Below are positions 8,729 to 17,670 of a DNA stretch of 64,000 nt, in pieces; position 1 is the first letter of the stretch; each line of letters starts with the position of its first letter. Location of the stretch: NCBI GenBank assembly GCA_949878435.1, contig CATLAK010000015.1, forward strand, positions 1 to 64,000, written 5' to 3'. The notes under the pieces are model-generated. The model searched no databases. It worked only from the letters and a program-made list of their open reading frames with translations, and was not told where the DNA came from. Position numbers and translations under genes: made by a program. The stretch comes from an uncultured Lachnospiraceae bacterium. Its GTDB lineage: Bacteria > Bacillota > Clostridia > Lachnospirales > Lachnospiraceae.

Positions 8729-10024
8729 CTAAATGCAAAACGCCGCATACAGAGGAACTGTCTTTTTTCCATCTTCAAATCCGAAATTCTTTGTTGAAAG
8801 TTTGATTGCATAATCCGGCTTATAGGTTTCCATATAGACCTTCAGACTTTTTGCCTTTGTATTATCTGCTGATTTGACTTCAATCGGAATCAGCCTGCCA
8901 TTACGCTGAATGACAAAATCAACTTCAGCACCACGTTCAGATTCCCAGTAATAGGTTGTATATCCATTGATCATAAGCTGCACATGCACATAGTTTTCTG
9001 TCATGCCGCCTTTAAAATCATTCAATTCCTCATCCATATAAAGAATGTCATCCGCCGCCAGATCTTTTTTGGCACAAAGAAGTCCTAAGTCCGATACATA
9101 AATTTTAAATGCATCTATGTTGCGGTAATTTCCCAAAGGTTTCTTAATCTGCTCCACTCTGTATACCTGTGACACGATACCGGACAGGGAAAGCCATTCA
9201 ATTGCATTTTCAAATTCAGATGCCCGCCCGCCCTTTTTGACCAGTTTATATTGGAAACGGGTATTCTTTTTAGAAAGCTGAACCATAATATTGTCATAAA
9301 CAATCCTTGTTTTCTTGATTTCATTCAAATGATTATACTTGCTCATATCGTTTAAATAGCTTGTGAGAATCGTGTCCTGTGTGTGGCGGATAAGAATATA
9401 ATCCTTTGTATCTGCAAATCGCAAAACGCATTCCGGCATACCTCCGACAATAAGGTATTGGCGGAAAAGACGCATAGCCGCATCGTGCATCGCAAAAGGC
9501 ATCGGCATATCATTTTCAAAACACTTTCTTATTTTAGAAACCAGCGCTTCTTCCCCCATGGCAAGCATAAATTCTTCCAGATCCATCGGATAGAGTGTCT
9601 TTATATCCACCTTTCCCACTGGAAAAGAAAACCTCTCCCTGCTTACAGCAACGCCAAGCAGACTACCTGCCACTATAATATGATAATCTGGCGCGCTCTC
9701 GCAAAAATATTTCAGAGAAGTCAGCGCCCTCTCACAAAGCTGCACTTCATCAAATACAATCAAAGTCTTTTCCCGAACAATTGTCTGACCTGAAATGTGG
9801 GACAAAATTGGTATCAGATATTCCGGGCTGATATCTTCCTCAAAGGTTTTATTAAGCGCAGGATGTGTTTCAAAATTAAAATACGCCACATTTTCATAGT
9901 GATTGCGTCCAAATTCCAGAACGGAATAGGTTTTCCCCACCTGCCTTGCCCCTTGCAGAATCAAGGGTTTGCGATGTTCACTTACCTTCCAGCATTCCAG
10001 ATAATTCATAATTTTTCGATACAC
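8729..10024 (-). CDS. AAA ATPase with C-terminal DUF4143 domain
   Basis: A member of the archaeal/clostridial-type ATPases with an AAA_14 module and a DUF4143 C-terminus. Walker A is GARQVGKT near residue 25 of the shortened protein and Walker B is VFDEVQL near residue 90. The C-terminal part has the nuclease-like GAEVDFVI ... PIEVKSA signature. I start at the GTG at 10024, seven bases after aaaggagg; the frame runs open to 10078. The substrate of this family is unknown; its tail suggests nucleic acid or peptide processing. It is a single gene, flanked by tRNA-Ser and a 5'-nucleotidase, with no toxin or other partner nearby. Confidence 0.85.
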   Translation of the reverse strand: MYRKIMNYLECWKVSEHRKPLILQGARQVGKTYSVLEFGRNHYENVAYFNFETHPALNKTFEEDISPEYLIPILSHISGQTIVREKTLIVFDEVQLCERALTSLKYFCESAPDYHIIVAGSLLGVAVSRERFSFPVGKVDIKTLYPMDLEEFMLAMGEEALVSKIRKCFENDMPMPFAMHDAAMRLFRQYLIVGGMPECVLRFADTKDYILIRHTQDTILTSYLNDMSKYNHLNEIKKTRIVYDNIMVQLSKKNTRFQYKLVKKGGRASEFENAIEWLSLSGIVSQVYRVEQIKKPLGNYRNIDAFKIYVSDLGLLCAKKDLAADDILYMDEELNDFKGGMTENYVHVQLMINGYTTYYWESERGAEVDFVIQRNGRLIPIEVKSADNTKAKSLKVYMETYKPDYAIKLSTKNFGFEDGKKTVPLYAAFCI

Positions 10025-10131
10025 AGCCAATCCTCCTTTCAGGAAATGGTGTTTATATTGTAATATGTATTCATGCAAATATCAATGAACTTTTTGTACA
10101 TATTAACACTAAAATACATGATTATCCGTGG

Positions 10132-11922
10132 TTATCTAACTTGTATCCTCCCTTGAACTGTCTGGTACTCCCCTCCAATGAATCCCCCAAGCTCCTTTTG
10201 AACATAGCCGATCAATGCCTGATTATCCTGCACAAACTCGTCCAAGACGAACACATTATCCATGAACATGCCAAAGCCGTCTCCGCCGCTGTGGAGAATA
10301 TAATTATTGGCAGCCAGTGTATAAGTCTTCTCCGGATCTATATCCTCATATTGCCCTGTCTGCGTATCTAAAACCTGCACATCCGTCACGCGCCGGCTGC
10401 CGGACACCGACGCGAACATCCCGTTTTCATCTAGGCAGACTGTGGATGGAATGCTTGTATCAATTGTCAGCCTCATTCCTGAGACCTGCATAAAGCCGCC
10501 TGACTCTCCCACCGGACCGTCTGTATCTTCATATTCTGCCTCCACGCTTGCATATGCCATTTCCAACATATCTAAGATTTCCTGCCCGGAGCATTCCACC
10601 ACGCATATGGTATTTCCAAAAGGATGCACATTCAAAAAATCGCCGTAAGTGATATCGCCGGCGGGAAGGTCTGCGCGGATTCCACCTCCATTGACCACCG
10701 CAAGGTCCGCACCTGTAATGATTCTGTAAGCATCGGCGCAAAAGTCCCCTAAATTGGTCTCCCTGCATCTCACCATCCGATTTCCTTTTTCACTCAAAAC
10801 AGATAATCCCTCATCGGCATGTGCCGCCACTTCTTCCAGCATCCCTTCGTATTCCGCCTGTATTTCCTCGATCAGCGTTTCCATTTCCTGTCCCGATTCA
10901 GAAGAAAGCAAAGAGGTAGTGATGGAATCATCCGAAAGCTCCTCCGTTCCCTTGGTGTCAATCATAAGGCATCCCACATTTGCAAGGCGGCTCCCCGTGG
11001 AAGTCAAAAGCACTTCAACCCCCTCTTTATTTTTAACTCGATCTCCCTGTATTACAGAATGAGAATGCCCGTCAAGCATAACGTCGATTCCCGTTGTATG
11101 GGCAATTACATCCGTGGAGCGGTAAGGCGCCGCCTTCTCGCTGATTCCCAGATGCGCTGCCGCTATGACATAGTCCGCCCCTTCCGACCTTGCGTCATTT
11201 ACCGCCGCCTGCACAGCATCATAAAGCTTCGCTCCGTCCTCCCCCTGGCAAAAGCCATACAACAAATCCCCATTTTCATCCATAAAATTTCCAGGAGCTG
11301 CAGCCGTAATCGTCTCCGGCGTACAAATTCCCACATAAGCCACCGAGATACCATCATAGTCTATCATCACATAAGGAGGCACAACCGTCTCCCCAGATAC
11401 TAGATTTATAAAATTGCAGGCTGTATACTGGGCATTGGAAAGGTCTTCCGCAATATGAAGGCTCTGCTCAATTCCATAGTCAAACTCATGATTGCCAAAG
11501 GTACAGATGTCATACCCCGCTTCGTTCATAAGCGCTGCCATATATTCCCCCTCTGAAAGCGTTCCCGCCGCATCCCCAGAAATGGCATCCCCGCAATCCA
11601 CCAAAGTCACATATTTGCTTATCTGCTCCGCCCAGCTCTTCCATTTTTTCAGGTTCAAAAATCCAAATGATTTTTCCCCTGCTTCGATGCTGCAATGAAC
11701 ATCGTTGGTATACAGAATCATAATCTTGTCTGTGCTTCTCTCCCCTGTCTGTGCTCCCTGCACCGCTGCGTCTTGGCGCATCAAGCTGCCTTCCTCTGTA
11801 GAAACGTTTTCTTTTGATACAAATTGACCCGCTGCAATCACGCCAAGCAGCATTCCAGCCAAAAGAAGGATCAGCGAAGTCCATAATGGGAGTTTTTTAT
11901 CTGTTCTTTTTTTCATCTCCAT
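10132..11922 (-). CDS. membrane-anchored 5'-nucleotidase / cyclic phosphodiesterase
   Basis: A UshA/YfkN-type metallophosphoesterase of 596 residues that would hydrolyse extracellular nucleotides or related phosphate esters. An N-terminal helix (about residues 12-31) anchors it outside the membrane. Metal-site motifs follow in order: YTNDVHC near 72, DCGDAISGD near 108, GNHEFDYG near 140, DGHSHS near 280. The C-terminal 5'-nucleotidase domain begins near 390 with the NLGDFCAD and NGGGIRADL motifs. It stands alone with a fair ribosome site. The usual Gly after NDxH is replaced by Cys. Confidence 0.88.
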   Translation of the reverse strand: MEMKKRTDKKLPLWTSLILLLAGMLLGVIAAGQFVSKENVSTEEGSLMRQDAAVQGAQTGERSTDKIMILYTNDVHCSIEAGEKSFGFLNLKKWKSWAEQISKYVTLVDCGDAISGDAAGTLSEGEYMAALMNEAGYDICTFGNHEFDYGIEQSLHIAEDLSNAQYTACNFINLVSGETVVPPYVMIDYDGISVAYVGICTPETITAAAPGNFMDENGDLLYGFCQGEDGAKLYDAVQAAVNDARSEGADYVIAAAHLGISEKAAPYRSTDVIAHTTGIDVMLDGHSHSVIQGDRVKNKEGVEVLLTSTGSRLANVGCLMIDTKGTEELSDDSITTSLLSSESGQEMETLIEEIQAEYEGMLEEVAAHADEGLSVLSEKGNRMVRCRETNLGDFCADAYRIITGADLAVVNGGGIRADLPAGDITYGDFLNVHPFGNTICVVECSGQEILDMLEMAYASVEAEYEDTDGPVGESGGFMQVSGMRLTIDTSIPSTVCLDENGMFASVSGSRRVTDVQVLDTQTGQYEDIDPEKTYTLAANNYILHSGGDGFGMFMDNVFVLDEFVQDNQALIGYVQKELGGFIGGEYQTVQGRIQVR

Positions 11923-11994
11923 GCATACCTTTCCTGTTCATCAAACCATCGCGACACTGTTCACACCTCAACGCATGCCAGCAACTCAATCATA

Positions 11995-12169
11995 GTTACA
12001 ATTCACACCCACGCCAGTTTTAGCAATATTTTTATTTATTGAGGGTGCGAATTGTAACAGGGACTGCCCATTTAAAGTCGCCTGTGGCGAGGGGCAGTCC
12101 CTTTGCCCCCATAACGTCATCGGCTCCACGCCAATCAGCGGAGTGATTGGCGTGGGTGTGAAAAGTAAC
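11995..12169. mobile_element. MITE-like element with 22-bp terminal inverted repeats
   Basis: The sequence begins GTTACAATTCACACCCACGC and ends with its near-perfect reverse complement (two mismatches). A third, inward copy of the terminal motif lies at about 12041-12058, and the interior holds two more hairpins (AGGGACTGCCC/GGGCAGTCCCT and a palindrome around 12127-12155). The flanks TCAATCATA (11986-11994) and TTAATCATA (12170-12178) look like a 9-bp target duplication with one change. There is no transposase inside, so it would be non-autonomous. Confidence 0.7.
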
Positions 12170-12287
12170 TTAATCATACCATAAGCAGGATATTTCCCCA
12201 ACCGCTTTCTTTTAGAAAAGCAGGATATGTGTTATACTAAAATCATTCCAGCCATATCTAAAATCACTTGATGCAGGGAGGTTATAT

Positions 12288-13109
12288 ATGCTTTACCATT
12301 ACACTGATTTTGCCGCCTTTGACGGAATCATCCGCTGCGCAGAACTGCGGCTTAATAATATCTTGAATATGAATGACGCCTCTGAAATGAGGCTGTTTAT
12401 GAACGGCATCTGTACTGCCGTCATAGAAAGGCTAAGCCTTGATAATGAGTATGATAAAATCCGCAAGACAGAAGCCTTCTTCCAAAAAGAACTGGCGGCG
12501 GAATTTCATTATTCTTCTTATGCCGCATGCTTTTCCAAATACCGGGACGATGCCGCCCAGTGGGAGCGGTATGGTCACTTTGGTCAGGGCGTGTGTATTG
12601 CCGTTCACGAAAGGCTTATGCAGCAGATGGTTTCAGGAATCGCATGCCTTCAAGAAGTGTACTATCAGGCAGATATGCGCGAACACCCTCTTGTGAACGA
12701 GTTTTACCAGACAATCAAAAACTCAAAGAAGTTTTCGGACCGCCTGTCTCAGATACAAAATCTGATGAACGATGCCTGGGTACAGTCTGCCGCCTTCAAG
12801 CATCCTTCCTTTGCAAGCGAAAGAGAATTCCGCCTAGTCGTTTCTCCCTTTATTTCAAATGAATTTGCCGTAGAACCTAAATATCATGTGACTATGGACA
12901 GAATCAAGAAATACTATCCTCTCGACTTAAACCGGATGTGCGGCAAACTGAACATGCACCTGTCCGACCTTGTAGGCGAAATCATTATAGGTCCCACCTC
13001 CTCCCAGTCCCTGCCGATTCTGCAGGACTACCTTGCCGACTGCGGACTGAACGTACTGAAAGACCGCATCAGCCTGTCCGAATGTCCTCTGCGCAAACCT
13101 ACATCATAA
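12288..13109 (+). CDS. DUF2971 family protein
   Basis: A 273-residue soluble protein. The beginning LYHYTDFAAFDGIIR and the LNDASEM-like segment (here NMNDASEM near residue 30), followed by ACFSKYRDDAAQWERYG near 85 and the ASEREFRLV segment near 180, are the family's usual features. DUF2971 proteins have no established reaction; some occur near defence genes, but nothing of that kind is seen here. It is one of few plus-strand genes, transcribed alone from a weak TATACT promoter near 12233, with a gggagg site before the ATG. Confidence 0.8.
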   Translation: MLYHYTDFAAFDGIIRCAELRLNNILNMNDASEMRLFMNGICTAVIERLSLDNEYDKIRKTEAFFQKELAAEFHYSSYAACFSKYRDDAAQWERYGHFGQGVCIAVHERLMQQMVSGIACLQEVYYQADMREHPLVNEFYQTIKNSKKFSDRLSQIQNLMNDAWVQSAAFKHPSFASEREFRLVVSPFISNEFAVEPKYHVTMDRIKKYYPLDLNRMCGKLNMHLSDLVGEIIIGPTSSQSLPILQDYLADCGLNVLKDRISLSECPLRKPTS

Positions 13110-13123
13110 AAGTCTTGACGAAA

Positions 13124-13163
13124 AAGCACCCCGGATACCAATCTTCTGATACCCAGGGTGCTT
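13124..13163. terminator. bidirectional intrinsic terminator
   Basis: An AAGCACCC-type stem (13124-13134) pairs with its complement at 13153-13163, with A-rich and T-rich flanks on the two sides. It separates the convergent DUF2971 and lipoprotein genes. Confidence 0.75.
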
Positions 13164-13181
13164 CTATTTTCATAACCATTC

Positions 13182-14057
13182 TTAGTTTGCAGGTGTTACC
13201 GCTGTAATGTGGGGATTTACGCCCTCATACCAATATAAGAAACCTTCCATATCAATCGTATCGCCAATGTTCAAAGCCTTCACTGCATTGTAAACATCGG
13301 TGGTGTTGTCACACAGATAAGATTCTACCGTAAATGTATATGTTGCTCCGTCAAGAGAAACATTGAAGTACAAATCGTCGCCGTCCTGACCGGAACCATC
13401 CCAATTGTACAGGAATGCCACATCATTGCCGCTGTCATCCTGTCCTGCTGCTTCTACCGTCATGCCCTTAAAGCATACGAATCTGTTCTGGTAATCGATC
13501 AGCTCGTCTGATGCAAGCAGTGCTGTAACATCTTCTGCTGCTGCAACATAATTTCCTTCCTCAATCTCAAAGGTTCCATCGATGATCTCAACCTCGCCAG
13601 ACCATTCAGATTTGTATCCGGTCACTTTAATCTTTGTTCCGGGAGTCAGCTTCGCATAATCTTCCTCGGAACATGCCACATTGTATACGAAATATGCGCC
13701 GTCCTTATCCTGTGTGTAAAGAGTCGCCTGATCTTCCCACCAAGACTGCTTTGCCTGAACATAAGTCTCAACTACGACCTCTGATTCAAGGTCTGCTGCA
13801 ACATACTCATCATAGGTCATAACACCTTCAGATTTTACATCTGCGGTATCCTCTGCCTGAGCCTCATCAGCTGCTTCCGGCTCCTGTGCAGCGTCTGCCT
13901 CACCGGATTCAGCCTCTGCCTGTGCATCGTCGCCGGTCTCAGCCTCGACCTCTGCCTCTACATTTGCAGCGTCACTGGTATTTTCTTCCTTGGATCCGCA
14001 TCCAATACAGGAAAATACAAGCGTCACGGTTAAAAGTAACGTTAATAATTTTTTCAT
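13182..14057 (-). CDS. lipoprotein with OB-fold-like domains
   Basis: A secreted lipoprotein: signal peptide MKKLLTLLLTVTLVFS, then the lipobox with Cys near residue 20, followed by an acidic Ala/Glu-rich linker to about residue 75. The mature part shows two beta-rich segments, each with a V-x-V-T-GY/G-x-I pattern (about 105-165 and 175-290), which look like OB folds of the bacterial BOF type. No function is known. The start at 14057 has ggagg seven bases upstream; the frame is open to 14105. It has its own promoter and probably forms a single-gene unit. Confidence 0.7.
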   Translation of the reverse strand: MKKLLTLLLTVTLVFSCIGCGSKEENTSDAANVEAEVEAETGDDAQAEAESGEADAAQEPEAADEAQAEDTADVKSEGVMTYDEYVAADLESEVVVETYVQAKQSWWEDQATLYTQDKDGAYFVYNVACSEEDYAKLTPGTKIKVTGYKSEWSGEVEIIDGTFEIEEGNYVAAAEDVTALLASDELIDYQNRFVCFKGMTVEAAGQDDSGNDVAFLYNWDGSGQDGDDLYFNVSLDGATYTFTVESYLCDNTTDVYNAVKALNIGDTIDMEGFLYWYEGVNPHITAVTPAN

Positions 14058-14203
14058 TTCTCCTCCATTCTGAATCGTCGCGCGAAAAATACTTTCCGTG
14101 CCCATTCATATCAATTTACTATGTAGCCTGCATATGCTTCCCGGCTGCAGATGATTCTTACGAACCTTTCCTGTGCCCGCGCCGCATTGCAAACATTGAA
14201 CTC

Positions 14204-14231
14204 ATTATACACGAATTTCACAGGAAGTCAA
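14204..14231 (-). promoter_or_regulatory. promoter of the lipoprotein gene
   Basis: Minus strand TTGACT (14226-14231), 16-nt spacer, perfect TATAAT (14204-14209). It sits directly behind the stop codon of the upstream ABC operon and about 150 nt before the lipoprotein start. Confidence 0.75.
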
Positions 14232-14239
14232 CCTGCCGC

Positions 14240-15871
14240 CTAATGTCTTTTCTTCTTCACTGCCCCTAAAATCACATAAAGAAGAATTAACATCCATGCT
14301 GCGCCAAGCCCCATAAGAAGCGCTTTCGCAGTGCCCGGAAGTTCCCCTAAATCTGCTTTATTTGAAGTGGCAAGGCTGCCCTTATTCCCTATCTGGTCAA
14401 GCCGGTACAAAGAAGCCGTGTCACTGTACAGTTTATCTATATAGGCATCATCGATCTCCTGCCCCCGTCTGGCAGATTTGACCGTGCTCTCAATCAATTG
14501 TCCGGATGCATCACGCAAAGATGCCGAGCCCACGAACACAGGTGTGACAAAGGTATGCTCGATATGCTCAAGCAGCATCTTTACCGCTTTGATCTTGATA
14601 TCATAATATAACGTATTATTCTCGCCGCCTCTTGAAAGATAGTCCTGATATTCCGCCGATTCCTGTGCCTTTGCAGTTACCGGCACATACCCTTCCGTCT
14701 CCGAATATGCAATCTGCACCTCATTGGTCAGCAGGTATTGGACGAACAGCCAGGAAGCCATGACCTCCTGCGCATCTTCTTTATTGAAAATGCACACCGA
14801 AGGTCCCTGGGAAATCATCTGAGGATGCTCCGTATCAAATTGAGGAATCGGCATAATCTCCGTCTCAAAATCCACGATCTTGTCCTCGCTGATATCACAC
14901 AGCGGTGCATGGGTCCCCATCCAGGTCGCTCCTGCGGTAGAATCAATGGCAAAAATGCATTGCCCGGCATTTAAGAAATTCGCCGGATAACTTGAAATCT
15001 TGAAGGTAGAGAACGCTCCGCTTTCGGCATGCTCTGCTATGGTCAGAAGCTGTTCTTTCGTAGTATCGTTGAACAACAGGATTTCGCCGCTGTCTGTGGA
15101 GTAACCGGCGTCCTTTTGTCTCAGCATCTGGATCATCATATTATCTGTAGACTTATAGATAAAGGGAATCATGACTTTCTGTCCGTTGATCAGAAAATTT
15201 CCCTCCGCATCCTTTTCCATCGCTGCCTCAGAGACTTCCCATATAAAGTCCCACGTAAGCGCTTCCGGCAGGGCATATCCCAGCGCCTCCACATAGGTTT
15301 TGTTGATATAGCACACTTCCGATGAACGCATATAAGGAAGCGCATAATAATGACCGCCGAACTCACACTCCTTTAGATACTTTGGAATAATCTCGTCTAC
15401 CTTCGGAGCATCGAACAAAACCTCGCTCCCGCCAAGCCCATATTTTTCATTTACAAACAGTTCCTCAAGGGGAACCACCAGATTACTTCCCGTCAGATAA
15501 GTCGCAATATGATCTGGATAAGTAATACAGACATTGGGCGTGGTATTTGTTGCAATGTTGGTTATGACATCATTGTAAATCTTGCCATAGTCCGTATAAA
15601 GACGCAGATTCACGGTGACATTGGGGTACAGCGATTCAAAATCCGCAATCGCCTTCTCATAAATTGCCGTCTGTGTCTTATTCGTATCATTCTTTGCCCA
15701 GAAAGTGATCTCATACTCCCTGGAAAGATCAAATTCTTCCGGAATCTCAAAAGCCGCCATCCCCGTCTGACCATGGCATCCAGTCAGAGTGAACAAACCT
15801 CCGATCAAAGCAGCCGGGCACAGAATCCCTGATAGAAAACGCCGCGCACGCTCTTTCCACATTTTATTCAT
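14240..15871 (-). CDS. ABC importer solute-binding lipoprotein (CUT1 type)
   Basis: Family 1 extracellular solute-binding protein, 543 residues, for a sugar, oligosaccharide or glycerol-phosphate-like substrate. A signal peptide ends in a lipobox (LTGC, Cys near residue 32). The mature part has the usual EITFWAKND start and the typical hinge and WLFVQYLL segment near 385. An unusual feature is a C-terminal hydrophobic helix (about 515-537) followed by KKKRH, which would give a second membrane anchor. Its ATG overlaps the permease stop by four bases (ATGA), so it is the last gene of the operon. Substrate cannot be read from sequence. Confidence 0.88.
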   Translation of the reverse strand: MNKMWKERARRFLSGILCPAALIGGLFTLTGCHGQTGMAAFEIPEEFDLSREYEITFWAKNDTNKTQTAIYEKAIADFESLYPNVTVNLRLYTDYGKIYNDVITNIATNTTPNVCITYPDHIATYLTGSNLVVPLEELFVNEKYGLGGSEVLFDAPKVDEIIPKYLKECEFGGHYYALPYMRSSEVCYINKTYVEALGYALPEALTWDFIWEVSEAAMEKDAEGNFLINGQKVMIPFIYKSTDNMMIQMLRQKDAGYSTDSGEILLFNDTTKEQLLTIAEHAESGAFSTFKISSYPANFLNAGQCIFAIDSTAGATWMGTHAPLCDISEDKIVDFETEIMPIPQFDTEHPQMISQGPSVCIFNKEDAQEVMASWLFVQYLLTNEVQIAYSETEGYVPVTAKAQESAEYQDYLSRGGENNTLYYDIKIKAVKMLLEHIEHTFVTPVFVGSASLRDASGQLIESTVKSARRGQEIDDAYIDKLYSDTASLYRLDQIGNKGSLATSNKADLGELPGTAKALLMGLGAAWMLILLYVILGAVKKKRH

Positions 15872-16743
15872 CCCTTTGTTCCTCCTCTTGACACCCCTTC
15901 CATGACCTTTTTGCGGAAGATTAAAAATAAAACGATCAGGGGAATCGAAATGACCACCACCGCCGCCATCATCGCCGGAATATTTTCACGTCCAAACCCA
16001 TTTTCCCTTATCTCCTGAATCCCGTTTGAAACCAGATAATAATTTTCATCATCCGTGATCAGCCGGGGCCATACGTAAGAATTCCAGCACTCGATCACCT
16101 TAAGAATTGTAATCGTGATGAGCGTCGGCTTAGAAATCGGTATCATTACCTTAAACAAATACTTTAAATCAGAGGTTCCGTCCACCTTTGCCGCGTAGTA
16201 CAGACTGTCCGGTATCTGCTCAAAATTTTCTTTTAATAAATACACGTAAAAAACTGACATAACAGAAGGCAGAATCAATCCTTCGAAGGAATTACGCATA
16301 TCCATGTTGGTAATCGTCACAAAGTTTGTAATGATTACCAACTCATTAGGAATCATCATCAGCGACAGAAAAATCACGAACAGAATATTTTTCCCTTTAA
16401 ACTCAAGCCTTGCAAAGGCAAATGCCGCAAGGGTGATCACCGCCAGCATGACAGCGGTCGTCACTACCGCAAACAGCAAAGTATTCGCCAGATACTTGCC
16501 AAGAGGCACCGTAGTAAATGCATCTGCATAATTCTGCAGCGTAGGCGATAATGTAAAGAACTTCGGAATATACTCCGAATTGTAAGCGCTATAACTCTTT
16601 ACCGAAGTCAGGACCATCCAGTAAAAAGGAAATAGTACAATAACTGCCCAAAAGCCAAGAAGCACATAGGTAATGGTTCCAACTACTTTTTTCCGCGTCC
16701 GAGCCGCTTTTTCAATTTTATCAAAATCTGTTTTATTCCCCAT
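15868..16743 (-). CDS. ABC importer permease, MalG/UgpE type
   Basis: A 291-residue inner-membrane permease with six predicted helices. The cytoplasmic EAA loop that docks on the ATPase is visible as YYAAKVDGTSDLKYLFKVMIP (shown in part) near residue 195. It pairs with the MalF-type permease encoded 10 nt upstream, and its 3' end overlaps the solute-binding gene. The order ATPase, permease, permease, binding protein is less usual than binding protein first. Confidence 0.93.
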   Translation of the reverse strand: MGNKTDFDKIEKAARTRKKVVGTITYVLLGFWAVIVLFPFYWMVLTSVKSYSAYNSEYIPKFFTLSPTLQNYADAFTTVPLGKYLANTLLFAVVTTAVMLAVITLAAFAFARLEFKGKNILFVIFLSLMMIPNELVIITNFVTITNMDMRNSFEGLILPSVMSVFYVYLLKENFEQIPDSLYYAAKVDGTSDLKYLFKVMIPISKPTLITITILKVIECWNSYVWPRLITDDENYYLVSNGIQEIRENGFGRENIPAMMAAVVVISIPLIVLFLIFRKKVMEGVSRGGTKG

Positions 16744-16753
16744 GCCAGCCCCC

Positions 16754-17659
16754 TCAATAATGAACGTTCTTTTTGCTGATCAGTAAGTTGATACATGTGA
16801 TCGTGAGCACAATTGCAAACAAAATAATTGCCGCAGCCGCAGCATAGGAGGGATATCCTCCGCTGTCTCCATAAAGCATATCGTACACATAGCCCACAAT
16901 CGTATTCATTTCCGCCGCATTCAGATTCGTGCCAAACAGCGCCACCACATCGCTGTACGCCTTAAACGCACCAATAAATCCTGTAATGACCAGATAAAAA
17001 ATCATGGGGGAGATCATGGGCAGGGTAATCCTTATAAAAGTCCTCGCCTTAGATGTGCCGTCCACCTTTGCCGCATTATAATACTCCTGGTTGACAGAAG
17101 CCAGCGCACTTGTGAGTATCAAAATCTTAAACGGCATGACCACCCATATGGTATAAAAACAAAGCACGAACATCTTCGCCCAATAGGGTCCCTCGATGAA
17201 ATCCACGCTTGCCCCTCCGAACCAATTGATGATCAGATTGATGAATCCATCAGAGTATGCCGTCTTTTTGAACAAAATCATGAACACCAGCCCTACCGCC
17301 AGCGTATTCGTCACATAGGGCAGAAAATAGACCGTCTGAAACAAATTCCGCAAGGGTTTAATGGAATTGAGACCCACCGAAATAAGCAGGGCGATTCCCG
17401 TAGATAAAGGTACCGTAATGATGACCAATAAGAACGTATTATTTACCGCCTGCAAAAAGTACGGATCGTGCAGGACATAAGAATAATTATAAGATCCAAC
17501 CCCAAAATAGGTCTGGGACGCTGAATTATACCCCTCCTCAAAGGAATAGATAAAGACGTCGATAAGGGGGTATACCATAAAGATTCCAAGAAAAAGAAGC
17601 GCCGGCAAAAGATACAGCCAGCCCTTTGCGCTGCTGTTTTTCAATATTTTTTTCATCAT
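16754..17659 (-). CDS. ABC importer permease, MalF/UgpA type
   Basis: A 301-residue permease with six predicted helices starting with a long first helix (about 14-36). The EAA loop reads YYNAAKVDGTSKARTF near residue 200. It lies 11 nt after the ATPase gene and 10 nt before the second permease, so the four genes form one operon. Confidence 0.93.
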   Translation of the reverse strand: MMKKILKNSSAKGWLYLLPALLFLGIFMVYPLIDVFIYSFEEGYNSASQTYFGVGSYNYSYVLHDPYFLQAVNNTFLLVIITVPLSTGIALLISVGLNSIKPLRNLFQTVYFLPYVTNTLAVGLVFMILFKKTAYSDGFINLIINWFGGASVDFIEGPYWAKMFVLCFYTIWVVMPFKILILTSALASVNQEYYNAAKVDGTSKARTFIRITLPMISPMIFYLVITGFIGAFKAYSDVVALFGTNLNAAEMNTIVGYVYDMLYGDSGGYPSYAAAAAIILFAIVLTITCINLLISKKNVHY

Positions 17660-17670
17660 TCCCGCGCTCC

